Origin: Acidobacteriota bacterium
GTDB lineage: Bacteria; Acidobacteriota; Blastocatellia; Chloracidobacteriales; JADJPF01
DNA: 64,000 nt
NCBI GenBank assembly: GCA_016213785.1
Contig: JACQZQ010000053.1
Coordinates: 186,001-250,000, forward strand
Direction: 5' to 3'
Shown here piece after piece: positions 9,029-17,655 of the stretch. Every line of letters starts with the position of its first letter. Position 1 is the first letter of the stretch. The notes below the pieces were generated by a model, which had not been told where the DNA came from, did no database searches, and worked only from the letters and a program-made list of their open reading frames with translations. The position numbers were made by a program, and so were the translations under genes.

Positions 9029-10159
9029 ATGCTTTTAGTTGCACAAGGAATAATACTTTTTTTTCTAGTTTTTATTATAGTTAATTTTTTTCTTAACTTA
9101 AGAGTTATTAAAATTATTTCACCAAAATATAAACTAGAAAAAGATTTCCCCTTAATTTCTGTTTTAATACCTGCTCGTAATGAAGAATCAAATATTACTG
9201 AATGCTTAAAATGTTTTCAAAATCAAACTTATCCTAGCTTAGAGATTTTAGTTTTAGATGATGAAAGCCAAGATAAAACTAGCTTAAAGGTGAGTGAGTT
9301 AGCTAAAGAAGACAAGAGAATAAAGCTAATTAAAGGTAAAAACTTACCTCAAGGATGGGTAGGTAAATCTTGGGCATGTCATCAATTATCTGAAGTAGCA
9401 CAGGGCGATTGGCTACTTTTTACTGATGCTGATACTCGTTTTAGCCCTGATGCTATTAGTGCAAGTCTATTTTATGCTATTAAAAAAAAGGCGGATTTAC
9501 TTTCTATTTTTCCTAAACAACTTGCTAATACTATAGGAGTACAAGTCATAATCCCTCTACTTTATTTTATGTTATATACTGTATTTCCTGGTATTTTTTT
9601 AACTAGATCTAAAGATATTTTTGCTGCTATTGGACAATTTTTACTCTTTAATAAAAAAGCTTATCAAGAAATAAATGGGCATAAAGCTGTTTCTAAATCA
9701 ATTATTGAAGATATAGATTTAGCTAAAACAATAAAAAAAGCTGGTAAAAATTTAGTTTTAGGTGATGGTAATTTATTAGTATCTTGTCAAATGTATAACT
9801 CGCTAAGGGAATTATGGAAAGGCTGTACTAAAAATTTATTTGCTTGTTTTTCTTACTCGCTAATAAATCTATTTATATTTACACTCTTATATTTAGCGCT
9901 TTATATATGGCCTTTTATAGCATTAGTAATTTATCAAAAAATAGAAGCACAAACTGAGTTTTTAATTCTAATACTAGTGCAAATACTATTGATTTATATG
10001 ATAAGAATCTTGTTAGCTAGACGACATTGCGCTACTAGTTTTTCATTACTACTTCATCCAGTTGCAATACTTATATTTTTAGCTAATAGTTTCTACTCAA
10101 CCTATAGAGTTATAACAGGTCGTGGGGTTGAATGGAAAGATCGTACTTACCAACAATAG
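9029..10159 (+). CDS. Membrane-bound GT2 glycosyltransferase (CrtQ/HpnB-like)
   Basis: One N-terminal membrane span (residues 3-24) is followed by a GT-A domain: VLIPARNEESN, VLDDESQDKT, LLFTDADTRF carrying the DxD metal site, and a later SIIEDIDLAKTIKKAG block. Three C-terminal hydrophobic helices follow. The LPQGWVGKSWACHQL segment is typical of family 2 enzymes linked to carotenoid or hopanoid glycosylation. The enzyme should move a sugar from a nucleotide donor onto a lipid-like acceptor at the membrane. No carotenoid or hopanoid gene is in the window, so the acceptor is unassigned. Confidence 0.8.
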   Translation: MLLVAQGIILFFLVFIIVNFFLNLRVIKIISPKYKLEKDFPLISVLIPARNEESNITECLKCFQNQTYPSLEILVLDDESQDKTSLKVSELAKEDKRIKLIKGKNLPQGWVGKSWACHQLSEVAQGDWLLFTDADTRFSPDAISASLFYAIKKKADLLSIFPKQLANTIGVQVIIPLLYFMLYTVFPGIFLTRSKDIFAAIGQFLLFNKKAYQEINGHKAVSKSIIEDIDLAKTIKKAGKNLVLGDGNLLVSCQMYNSLRELWKGCTKNLFACFSYSLINLFIFTLLYLALYIWPFIALVIYQKIEAQTEFLILILVQILLIYMIRILLARRHCATSFSLLLHPVAILIFLANSFYSTYRVITGRGVEWKDRTYQQ

Positions 10160-10216
10160 ATTTATTTATATTACTTAAAGGAAAATGGTTATAATAAAAA
10201 ACTAAGGGGTAAAATA

Positions 10217-11272
10217 ATGTTTAATAAATATTTAATGCATATTTCGATAATTTTAATTTTGATTTTTATGGTTTGCGAAATCTCTACTTATTCTTATTCA
10301 AGCCAAGATCCTGTATTTAAGCTAGTTATTCATGGTGGCGCAGGAGTTATTTTAAGAGAAAACCTTACAGCAGAACAAGAACAAGCTTATAGAGATAAGC
10401 TAAAAGAAGCTTTAGTTGCTGGTCACGAAATCTTAAAAGATGGTGGTAAAAGTCTAGATGCTGTAGAGGCAGTAATAAAAATTTTAGAGGACTCACCGCT
10501 TTTTAATGCTGGAAAAGGAGCAGTTTTTACTAGCTCAGGAATAGTAGAGCTAGATGCTTCTGTTATGGACGGAGCCACATTAAAAGCAGGCTCAGTTGCA
10601 GGATTAAAACATATAAAAAACCCTATCTCTTTAGCTAGATTAGTTATGGAAAAATCTCCTCATGTAATGATGGTTGGAGTAGGAGCAGAAAAATTTGCTC
10701 AAGAACAAGGAATGGGTTTTGTTGAGCAAAAATACTTTTTTACTGAACGACGTTGGAAACAACTCCAAGAAGAAAAGGCTAAAGAACGTAAAAGTCAGCT
10801 AAATAAGAAAAAGACGGTTTTTAATTTTTCTACCTCTCAACAAGAAGCACAAAAATTTGGTACTGTTGGCGCGGTAGCTTTAGATAAAGCAGGAAATCTA
10901 GCCGCAGGGACTTCTACAGGCGGAACAACTAATAAAAAATTTGGTAGAGTAGGAGATTCTCCAATCATAGGTGCAGGAACTTATGCTAATAATCAAACCT
11001 GTGGAGTTTCTGCTACAGGGCATGGAGAATATTTTATTCGTTCTGTAGTTGCTTATGATATTTCTGCTTTAATGGAATATAAAGGTCTTTCATTAAAAGA
11101 AGCTGCTGATAAAGTAGTTATGGATAAGCTAGTTAAGCTTGGTGGTAGCGGCGGAGTTATTGCAATGGATAAACAAGGCAATATTGCTACTCCATTTAAT
11201 AGCCCAGGAATGTATCGTGGCTCAATAGATGAAAAAGGAAAAATAACAATAGGAATTTTTAAGGATGAATAA
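10217..11272 (+). CDS. iaaA: Isoaspartyl peptidase / plant-type L-asparaginase (Ntn hydrolase)
   Basis: IHGGAGVI (38-45) opens the enzyme domain, and GTVGAVALD carries the threonine (T216) that becomes the new N-terminal nucleophile after self-cleavage. NLAAGTSTGG and RVGDSPIIGAGTYA are further family signatures. Such enzymes hydrolyse beta-aspartyl dipeptides and asparagine. A hydrophobic N-terminus of about 20 residues suggests export, seen in some family members. The linker before T216 is long and Lys/Gln-rich. With the cyanophycinase at 3172 it could complete breakdown of cyanophycin to Asp and Arg, which is inference. Confidence 0.9.
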   Translation: MFNKYLMHISIILILIFMVCEISTYSYSSQDPVFKLVIHGGAGVILRENLTAEQEQAYRDKLKEALVAGHEILKDGGKSLDAVEAVIKILEDSPLFNAGKGAVFTSSGIVELDASVMDGATLKAGSVAGLKHIKNPISLARLVMEKSPHVMMVGVGAEKFAQEQGMGFVEQKYFFTERRWKQLQEEKAKERKSQLNKKKTVFNFSTSQQEAQKFGTVGAVALDKAGNLAAGTSTGGTTNKKFGRVGDSPIIGAGTYANNQTCGVSATGHGEYFIRSVVAYDISALMEYKGLSLKEAADKVVMDKLVKLGGSGGVIAMDKQGNIATPFNSPGMYRGSIDEKGKITIGIFKDE

Positions 11273-11295
11273 AATATACTTTATTCATCCTTAAG
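11258..11295. terminator. Shared hairpin across two convergent stop codons
   Basis: Positions 11259-11273 and 11280-11294 form a perfect 15-base inverted repeat (core AAGGATGAATAAA / TTTATTCATCCTT) with a six-base loop. It contains the last codons and stop of the isoaspartyl peptidase gene and the stop of the lytic transglycosylase gene. T-runs are weak, so its role as a bidirectional terminator is probable rather than certain. Confidence 0.55.
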
Positions 11296-13540
11296 GTGTT
11301 TGTATTTTTTGGCCTCCATAAATTCGGCGATATTGTGCACTGTTACGCATCACTCCAAAAACATAAAGTCTAGTTTCTGTAATAGGAATGGCTTCAACCC
11401 AGTCTTCTATGTTACTTGGTAAAGTGTTTAACCAACGGTCTACACGTCCTGGGCCACCATTATAAGCAGCGGCAGCATATTCAATCTTTCCGAATTTATT
11501 AAGCATTTCTGCTAGATAAGCAGTGCCAAGCTTAATATTTAATTGAGGGTTATAAAGTTGTTCATTTGTAATTTTCCCAACGCCTTGTTTACGTGCTACT
11601 AGTTGGCCTGTAGAAGGTAGTAGTTGCATTAAACCTAATGCATTAGCCCGAGAACGAGCACGAGGGTCAAAAACTGATTCTTGACGAATTAATCCTGCAA
11701 CCGTGTATGGATCTAAACCCTGACGGGTAGCTTCGGCTTTAATTGTCTCCCATTCGATTAGGGGAAAGAAAATATCATATACTTCTTTAGGAACTTCTTC
11801 GCCTTGATAAATACTATAATCAGGGTGTGCGCGTTGAAGGGCTACTACAGCACGGAAATTTTCTCCTCTATCACGATAAATTGTAGCAATAGCAAAGTTT
11901 ATACGATGAGAATTAGGAGCATCTTTTCTAAGATTTTCCACTTCATTAAGTGCTTGTTCATCTAATCCTATCTCATGGAGTTGATCAGCCTTTTGTATAT
12001 AAGGTGTGGCTTTTTCTGTTGCTGTTTCAGGCAAAGGAGTTGCAGGCTTAATATTAGAAATAGCTTTTTCTAAAGCCCCTTCAATTGATTTTTGTGGAGA
12101 AATATTTTGTTGCTTTAGTTTTGCTATTCGCTGAAGGGTTAAATAACCATAGTAATTATATTTATAGCGTTTTAATAGGGCTTCATAAAGAGCCATTGCT
12201 CTAGGTAGTTGTCCAGCCCGTTCAGCATCACAGGCTGCCCAAAAAATTGCTTGACCTCTAAACTCAGGATTAGGAATATTTGCTAAATGTTCTACTAGTG
12301 CCTCACTAGATTCAGCATATCTTTTCTCATTATGAACTTTCCAAGCTACTTTATAAGAGGCTTTATCAGCTTCTTTACTATCAGGATAATTTTTAATTAA
12401 TTGATTGCGGTAACGAGTTGCTTGAGATTCATTAACATTATCATAATAATCTACTAAACTGCCTAATAGCTCTGAAGCCTTTTCTGGAGAAGGTTTTAAG
12501 CTTAATACCTGATTTGCTGTCTCTACAAATTGACTCATTAGCTTTTGTTTTAAGAAACTATTAGCTAAATAATAGCGAGCCTCTAGAAAAAGCTCTTTTT
12601 CGCTACTTGGGACATTTTGTAATGGCAAAGTAGCTTCGCGAAAACGATTTAATTTATATAAACTGATACCTAAATTTAATTCGCTAGTTGGTTTAGCAGG
12701 AAATTCTATATAAGTAGTCTTTAGTTTCTGGTAATTTTCAACTGCTGGAGCAAAAAGACCTGCTTGGAAAAGCTTATTAGCCCGAATTAAAGATAGCTCA
12801 TAAGCTTGTTTTCCTATTTCTGGAAAGCGAATACCTATTTCTGTTAAACGAGTTAAAGCTTGGGCGCTTTCACTGCTTTCAGGTGTTTCATAATATATTT
12901 TACGGTAGGTATTAATAGCTAAATCTGTTTGTGAGAGCTTTTCATGGCTTTGTGCTGTAATTAAAAGCGCAGCCCCATCTTTATTATCAGCTAGTCTACT
13001 TAATAATTTTATCGCTGTTTTAGGGTCATTAAGCTGATTTAAGGTTAAATTGCCTGCTGCAATTTCTGATTCACGTGCAAATAGAGAATCAGGATAATTT
13101 TGTGCTAATTTTAGAAAACTAGCTTTAGCTTTATTATATTCAGCAATTTCTTGATAGGAGCGGGCTTGATAATAAAGCGCATAATCTCCTATAAGTGTTT
13201 CTTGTTTAATAAAATCTTCGTCAAAAAGTTGGCTACTTGTAAGGAAATCTTTATTTGTAAAATGTAAATAAGCTCTTAAAAAGCGTGATAATGAGCCTGT
13301 ACGGGATTTAGGGAATTTTTGCTCTAGGCTTAATAGATCTTGGCTTGTAGGTTTACCATTACTACTTTCAACTAGCTTACGTAAGCTATCGCTACTAGCT
13401 ACACGCTTGCGATCTGCTCCTGCTTCTACAGGAAGAGTGGAGTTGTACTTTAATACAAATGCAGAAAATATTATTAAGATAATAGCTGATAATAAGATAG
13501 AGTAATAAAATTTAGGATTACGAAAAAGTGTTTTCTGCAT
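11291..13540 (-). CDS. Soluble lytic transglycosylase (Slt70-like) with TPR-rich N-terminus
   Basis: An N-terminal signal anchor is followed by about 550 residues of helical TPR-like repeats and a C-terminal SLT domain. The catalytic glutamate is E621 in RQESVFDP; GLMQLLPSTG, a YNPQLNIKLG block and AAYNGGPGRVDRW complete the lysozyme-like fold. The enzyme cleaves glycan strands of peptidoglycan to 1,6-anhydro products in the periplasm. At 749 residues it is longer than E. coli Slt (about 640). The ATG has AAGGA seven bases upstream. It converges on the isoaspartyl peptidase gene through a shared hairpin. Confidence 0.92.
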   Translation of the reverse strand: MQKTLFRNPKFYYSILLSAIILIIFSAFVLKYNSTLPVEAGADRKRVASSDSLRKLVESSNGKPTSQDLLSLEQKFPKSRTGSLSRFLRAYLHFTNKDFLTSSQLFDEDFIKQETLIGDYALYYQARSYQEIAEYNKAKASFLKLAQNYPDSLFARESEIAAGNLTLNQLNDPKTAIKLLSRLADNKDGAALLITAQSHEKLSQTDLAINTYRKIYYETPESSESAQALTRLTEIGIRFPEIGKQAYELSLIRANKLFQAGLFAPAVENYQKLKTTYIEFPAKPTSELNLGISLYKLNRFREATLPLQNVPSSEKELFLEARYYLANSFLKQKLMSQFVETANQVLSLKPSPEKASELLGSLVDYYDNVNESQATRYRNQLIKNYPDSKEADKASYKVAWKVHNEKRYAESSEALVEHLANIPNPEFRGQAIFWAACDAERAGQLPRAMALYEALLKRYKYNYYGYLTLQRIAKLKQQNISPQKSIEGALEKAISNIKPATPLPETATEKATPYIQKADQLHEIGLDEQALNEVENLRKDAPNSHRINFAIATIYRDRGENFRAVVALQRAHPDYSIYQGEEVPKEVYDIFFPLIEWETIKAEATRQGLDPYTVAGLIRQESVFDPRARSRANALGLMQLLPSTGQLVARKQGVGKITNEQLYNPQLNIKLGTAYLAEMLNKFGKIEYAAAAYNGGPGRVDRWLNTLPSNIEDWVEAIPITETRLYVFGVMRNSAQYRRIYGGQKIQTP

Positions 13541-13900
13541 AAGTTTTCCTTAAGAGTTAGCTAGTAATCAAACTAGTAAGAATAATTTGGTAAGGTTATA
13601 ATTTAGGTAACAGTTTAAACAATTTTATTAGATTAATTTTGGCTTAAGTAGAGCTAAAAGAGCAATCACTTTTTGGGAAAAGTTAAGTTAGTTTTTAGAA
13701 AAATGGTTAGAGTTTTTATATTGCAACCACGCAAAATACAAAAAGCACGAAGAAAAGCCTCTTAAACTTCGGGTGTTTGGTAAAATGCGTGGCTGATGAA
13801 CTGGGCTAAAAATAAAAGGACTGGAAAAAATTAACCAGAGGGCATGCAACAATTTTTTGTTGTGGCTTGCCACAGTAACGCCAGAAAAGACAAAATTATT
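13541..13900. other. Intergenic region with hairpin-rich, foreign-looking sequence
   Basis: No supported gene. From about 13720 the sequence holds two nested inverted repeats: CCACGCA at 13727-13733 with TGCGTGG at 13786-13792, enclosing CAC-GAAG (13746-13752) and CTTC-GG-GTG (13667-type arm at 13767-13775). A second hairpin, CAACAA/TTGTTG, lies at 13847-13862, flanked by GGCA (13841) and TGCC (13868). The base composition is less AT-rich than neighbouring spacers. It may be a remnant of a small non-autonomous repeat. Confidence 0.5.
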
Positions 13901-16078
13901 TTATTGTGTAGCAATAAAGTACTCTACAATAGCCCCTTTAGCTTTTAGTTGGGCTGCTACTTTTTTAGCTTCTTCTATACTTTGATATTTACCCATTCTT
14001 ACCCGAAAAACTATTTTACCTGCTGCATTTCCTTCCATTACATAAGTTTCTAGTCCTGCACCACGAAAACGATTAGATACTTCATCAGCCTCTTGTTTTG
14101 TAGCTAATGCTCCTAGTTGAATACTATATTTTCCTTTTTCGTTCTTATTATTTTCACTCTTATTATTTTCGCTTTTATTAGAAGTATTAGGTTTAACTAT
14201 TTCCTCTTTTAGAGTGTTTTCTTTAACTGTTTCTTTAGTGTCCTCTAATTTAGCTATATCTGTTTTAGGGCTAGAAATATCTTCTTTAGTAATAATAGTT
14301 TTAGTAACTGATTTTTCATTTATTCTTTTATTTGGAATATTTAACCCGGAAATTTCAGGAGTTGTAGGCTTAGGTAAAGCTATTGTAGGTTGAGCTTTAT
14401 TTGTCTCTAAATTAACACTGTTAGATAAAGAATTATCATGATTTTTAGTATTTTCACTAGACTGATTTTTACTGTCTTTAATTATATTATGAGAATTATT
14501 GGGGTTATTAGCGTTTGCTAAAGGATTGGTATTGCTAGCTATATTAGTATTAGTTATATAGGGTAGATCTTTATTAGCTTTATTAATATTACTTAATGCC
14601 ATTATTTGTTGAGAAGTTTTATCGAAATTTTCTTGATCTCCTAATGCAGAATAGACTTTTGCCATTAGAGTAAGTGTAGTTTGTTCTTCATAAGTGTCAT
14701 TAAGTTTTCTCCAAAGCTCTAGGGCTTGGCTAAATGCTTCTAAGGCTTTTTGCTTACTACCATAACCATATTGATTAGAGTAAAGAAAATGTTGAGCCGT
14801 TTTTTGCTCACTAGAAACCATATGTAAATAGCCTATGTTGTTAAATGTGGTTGCTTGGCCTTTTACATCTTGAAGCTGTTGTTTTTTCTTTAGTGCTAGT
14901 TCAAAGCTTTCTAAAGATTTAGCAAAATTATTTAATAGCATATAGCTTCTACCTAAATTATTTAATGTAGAACCTTCTCCAGATGTATCTCCTATGCTGT
15001 TAAATATTGCTAAGGCTTCTAAATGATAATCTAAGGACGCTTGATAATTTTCTAAAACAGTATAAATATTTGCAATATTACTTAAAGTAATAGCTTCACC
15101 TCGTTTATCTTTAAGAGATCGTCTTATAGCTAGGGCTTCTTTATAATAACTAAGAGAACTTTCCATTTCTCCTAAATCTGAAGAGACTTTACCAAGCCCG
15201 CTAAAGGTAAATGCTAGCCATTGAGGATCATTTAATTTAGTCGCAATTTGTTGGGCTTTTAGGTAGTATTGGAGAGCTTGTCGATTTTCTTTAGCTAAAT
15301 TACAAACTGCCCCTAAGCTTGTTAGGGTTGCTACTTCCCAAGTAGGATTATTTAAGTCTCGCCAGATCTTTAGGGCTTCTTCAAGAGTTTGTTGGCTTTC
15401 TTTATATTGTGTTGCTGTAAAGAAAATAGCTCCAATAGCATTGAGTGTTGCTCCTTCGCTTTCACGATCACCTAATTCTTGCCAAATGGGAATTAGGGAA
15501 GTGTAAATATTAAATGCTTTTTCTAGGGATTCTTTAGTATTTTGTAGTCTTAATTTTTCTGCTTCATCATAAGCAGATTGGCTAGCTATTCTATCTTTAT
15601 CTTGTTTATTAGACGGGCGTAACTCTTTTATTTTCAGTGCATAGCCTCCCGCAGCATCATTTCTAGCAATAATATGTAATTTATATTCTCCTGTTATATC
15701 AATTAGTAAATATAAACCTATTTCTGGGTCTTGTGGACGACTAAGACTAGACACTTCTACTAGCTTTTTATCATTAGGATCAAAAAGCATTGCAACTATA
15801 TCGACATCTTTTTTGCTAATGCCTAAACTTAAGTACTCGCCTTGTTTAAGACTAAGTTGATAAATATGTTTTTGTCCAAAATCTAGTTGTTTAGCAAAGT
15901 AAGCGTCTTTTCCAGATAATAAAAAGTACTCCTCAACACCAACTCGTCTTTTACGCGAGGACTCTTTTGCGTCTTGCCCCGCTAAAGTTAAAGAAGTTAT
16001 AGAGAGACATATTAAAAGGCTAAAGAAAATGCAAATAAATCTAGATGTATGTCTATTTAATCCTAAGAGCTTTAACAT
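13901..16078 (-). CDS. TPR protein with C-terminal SPOR domain, exported
   Basis: The start is set at the ATG at 16078, which has GAGGAAA upstream and leads straight into a membrane or signal segment (ICIFFSLLICLSITSLTLAG). Residues of about 30-150 form a beta-rich PPC-like domain (EYKLHIIARNDAAGGYALKI). Then come about eight TPR units of the NB-ARC/kinesin-light-chain type (TLNNLGRSYMLLNNFAKSLE and similar), a low-complexity Asn/Ser/Lys linker, and a SPOR domain in the last 80 residues (YSIQLGALATKQEAD to VRMGKYQSIEEAKKVA). SPOR domains bind denuded peptidoglycan at division sites, so a periplasmic septal role is likely. The combination with this TPR block is unusual. Confidence 0.8.
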   Translation of the reverse strand: MLKLLGLNRHTSRFICIFFSLLICLSITSLTLAGQDAKESSRKRRVGVEEYFLLSGKDAYFAKQLDFGQKHIYQLSLKQGEYLSLGISKKDVDIVAMLFDPNDKKLVEVSSLSRPQDPEIGLYLLIDITGEYKLHIIARNDAAGGYALKIKELRPSNKQDKDRIASQSAYDEAEKLRLQNTKESLEKAFNIYTSLIPIWQELGDRESEGATLNAIGAIFFTATQYKESQQTLEEALKIWRDLNNPTWEVATLTSLGAVCNLAKENRQALQYYLKAQQIATKLNDPQWLAFTFSGLGKVSSDLGEMESSLSYYKEALAIRRSLKDKRGEAITLSNIANIYTVLENYQASLDYHLEALAIFNSIGDTSGEGSTLNNLGRSYMLLNNFAKSLESFELALKKKQQLQDVKGQATTFNNIGYLHMVSSEQKTAQHFLYSNQYGYGSKQKALEAFSQALELWRKLNDTYEEQTTLTLMAKVYSALGDQENFDKTSQQIMALSNINKANKDLPYITNTNIASNTNPLANANNPNNSHNIIKDSKNQSSENTKNHDNSLSNSVNLETNKAQPTIALPKPTTPEISGLNIPNKRINEKSVTKTIITKEDISSPKTDIAKLEDTKETVKENTLKEEIVKPNTSNKSENNKSENNKNEKGKYSIQLGALATKQEADEVSNRFRGAGLETYVMEGNAAGKIVFRVRMGKYQSIEEAKKVAAQLKAKGAIVEYFIATQ

Positions 16079-16311
16079 AAATACTATTTCCTCAGAATTT
16101 GAGAATCTCTGGAAGAGAGTAAAAAAATAATAGCACAAGCTTTTTAATAACCAAATTGTTTAGCTTTCCTTAAAGCCCAGTATTAGCTTAAGGTTGCTCA
16201 TATGGCTAGTTTCAATAACTTATAGTAGAATCGCTTGCTTGTAAAACACATCATTAAATAAATGTTAAATATTAAATAAAACAAAATGTTACAGGTTGGA
16301 TTAACTAATTT

Positions 16312-17475
16312 ATGTATGAGCAAGAATTTGATCGCTTGTTAGATTATTGTAAAGAAGAAGAATGGCAAGGCTATGACCCCTACGATGGGCTCAATAGCTC
16401 ACTTTACCCTCTAATGCCTGACTCAAAATTTTTACGAATTGCTTTAATCCAATTAGTAAAACGCTCTCCAGTTAATTTTAGGTCAATCTTTGGTATAAAA
16501 AAGGGTGAAAACCCTAAAGGACTTGCCCTTTTTGTTAGAGCGTTACTTAGTGCTTATCAAAAAACTAAAGAGCCAAAATACCGCAATTATGCTGAAGAAT
16601 TGCTAGAACGCCTATGGGCACTACGTTCGCCTGGTTATGAAGATCGTATGTGTTGGGGTTATAACTTTGACTGGCAATCAAGAGCTTTTTTTGTCCCAAA
16701 GGCAACACCTTCAATAGTTTGTACTACTTTTGTTGCTCAAGCTTGGCTAGATCATTATCAGCTTTTTAATGAAAGCTCTTCTTTAGAAGTTGCAAGGTCT
16801 TCTTGTGATTTTCTTCTACAAGATCTACACCAAAGCCAAGAAAATGACTCTTTTTGTTTTAGTTATACCCCCATAGATAAAAGCCAAGTTCATAATGCTA
16901 ATTTGCTTGGTGCTGAACTTTTAGCTAGAGTAGCAAAATTTACTCATGAAGTTGAATTAATTGAAAAAGCCATAGGCTCTGCTCGCTTTACAGTTAAAAA
17001 ACAAGCAGAAGATGGCTCTTGGCCTTATGGAATGGCAGAAAATCAACAGTGGATAGATAATTTTCATACAGGGTTTAACCTAGTCTCTTTATATAGAGTT
17101 ATAAAAGAGTCTGGATTAAATCAGTGGAAGAGTGTTTTAGAAAAAGGTTTAGAGTTTTATCTAAAATCATTTTTTCTTAATGATGGTACGCCTAAGTATT
17201 ATCACAATAAGACTTATCCTATAGATATTCATTCTTCTGCCCAAGCCATAGTTACTTTTGTTTATTTAAAGAATTTAATTTCTGATTCTACTTTGCGTAT
17301 TGAGCAAGTATCAAAATGGACTTTAGCTAATATGTTAGATAGAGAAGGTTTTTTTTATTTTCAAAAAGGGAATTTATTAACTAATAAAATTTCTTATTTA
17401 CGTTGGTCACAGGCTTGGATGGCTTATGCCTTAGCCTTAGCAACATATGGAGAGATCAAAGAATCGTCTAAATAA
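16312..17475 (+). CDS. Alpha/alpha-barrel-like protein of a polysaccharide locus
   Basis: A 387-residue soluble protein without signal peptide. It has repeated helical hairpins and Trp/Tyr-rich motifs (CWGYNFDWQSRAFFVPK, DGSWPYG, DNFHTGFNL) like those of six-hairpin glycosidase or terpene-cyclase folds. Similar proteins occur beside exopolysaccharide genes and are often mislabelled in databases; I cannot give a reaction. The sugar-transferase gene follows 180 bases downstream on the same strand, which supports a role in surface glycan synthesis or modification. Confidence 0.6.
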   Translation: MYEQEFDRLLDYCKEEEWQGYDPYDGLNSSLYPLMPDSKFLRIALIQLVKRSPVNFRSIFGIKKGENPKGLALFVRALLSAYQKTKEPKYRNYAEELLERLWALRSPGYEDRMCWGYNFDWQSRAFFVPKATPSIVCTTFVAQAWLDHYQLFNESSSLEVARSSCDFLLQDLHQSQENDSFCFSYTPIDKSQVHNANLLGAELLARVAKFTHEVELIEKAIGSARFTVKKQAEDGSWPYGMAENQQWIDNFHTGFNLVSLYRVIKESGLNQWKSVLEKGLEFYLKSFFLNDGTPKYYHNKTYPIDIHSSAQAIVTFVYLKNLISDSTLRIEQVSKWTLANMLDREGFFYFQKGNLLTNKISYLRWSQAWMAYALALATYGEIKESSK

Positions 17476-17509
17476 ATTAATAAAATTAATCACATAGATA
17501 GACTTTTTA

Positions 17510-17537
17510 AGAATTAGATTAAAAGAATTAGATTAAA
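17510..17537 (+). repeat. Tandem duplication of 14 bases
   Basis: AGAATTAGATTAAA occurs twice head to tail in the spacer before the sugar-transferase gene. It is a simple local duplication in AT-rich sequence with no evident function. Confidence 0.7.
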
Positions 17538-17655
17538 AGCTTTTGATAGAGGAAATTGAACCTATACAGCAAAGTTTGGTTTTACATGTTAAAAATTTTG
17601 TGTAAATTACAAGTCTTGCTTCTTAAGAGAAGTACTTTATTCTAAACAACAGTAT

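Noticed and set aside
9029..10159. Assignment of the GT2 enzyme to carotenoid glycosylation
   Set aside because: Motif similarity only; no carotenoid gene in the window.
13688..13873. Open frame of 61 codons on the reverse strand
   Set aside because: No ribosome-binding site, an odd composition, and it overlaps hairpin structures; more likely chance.
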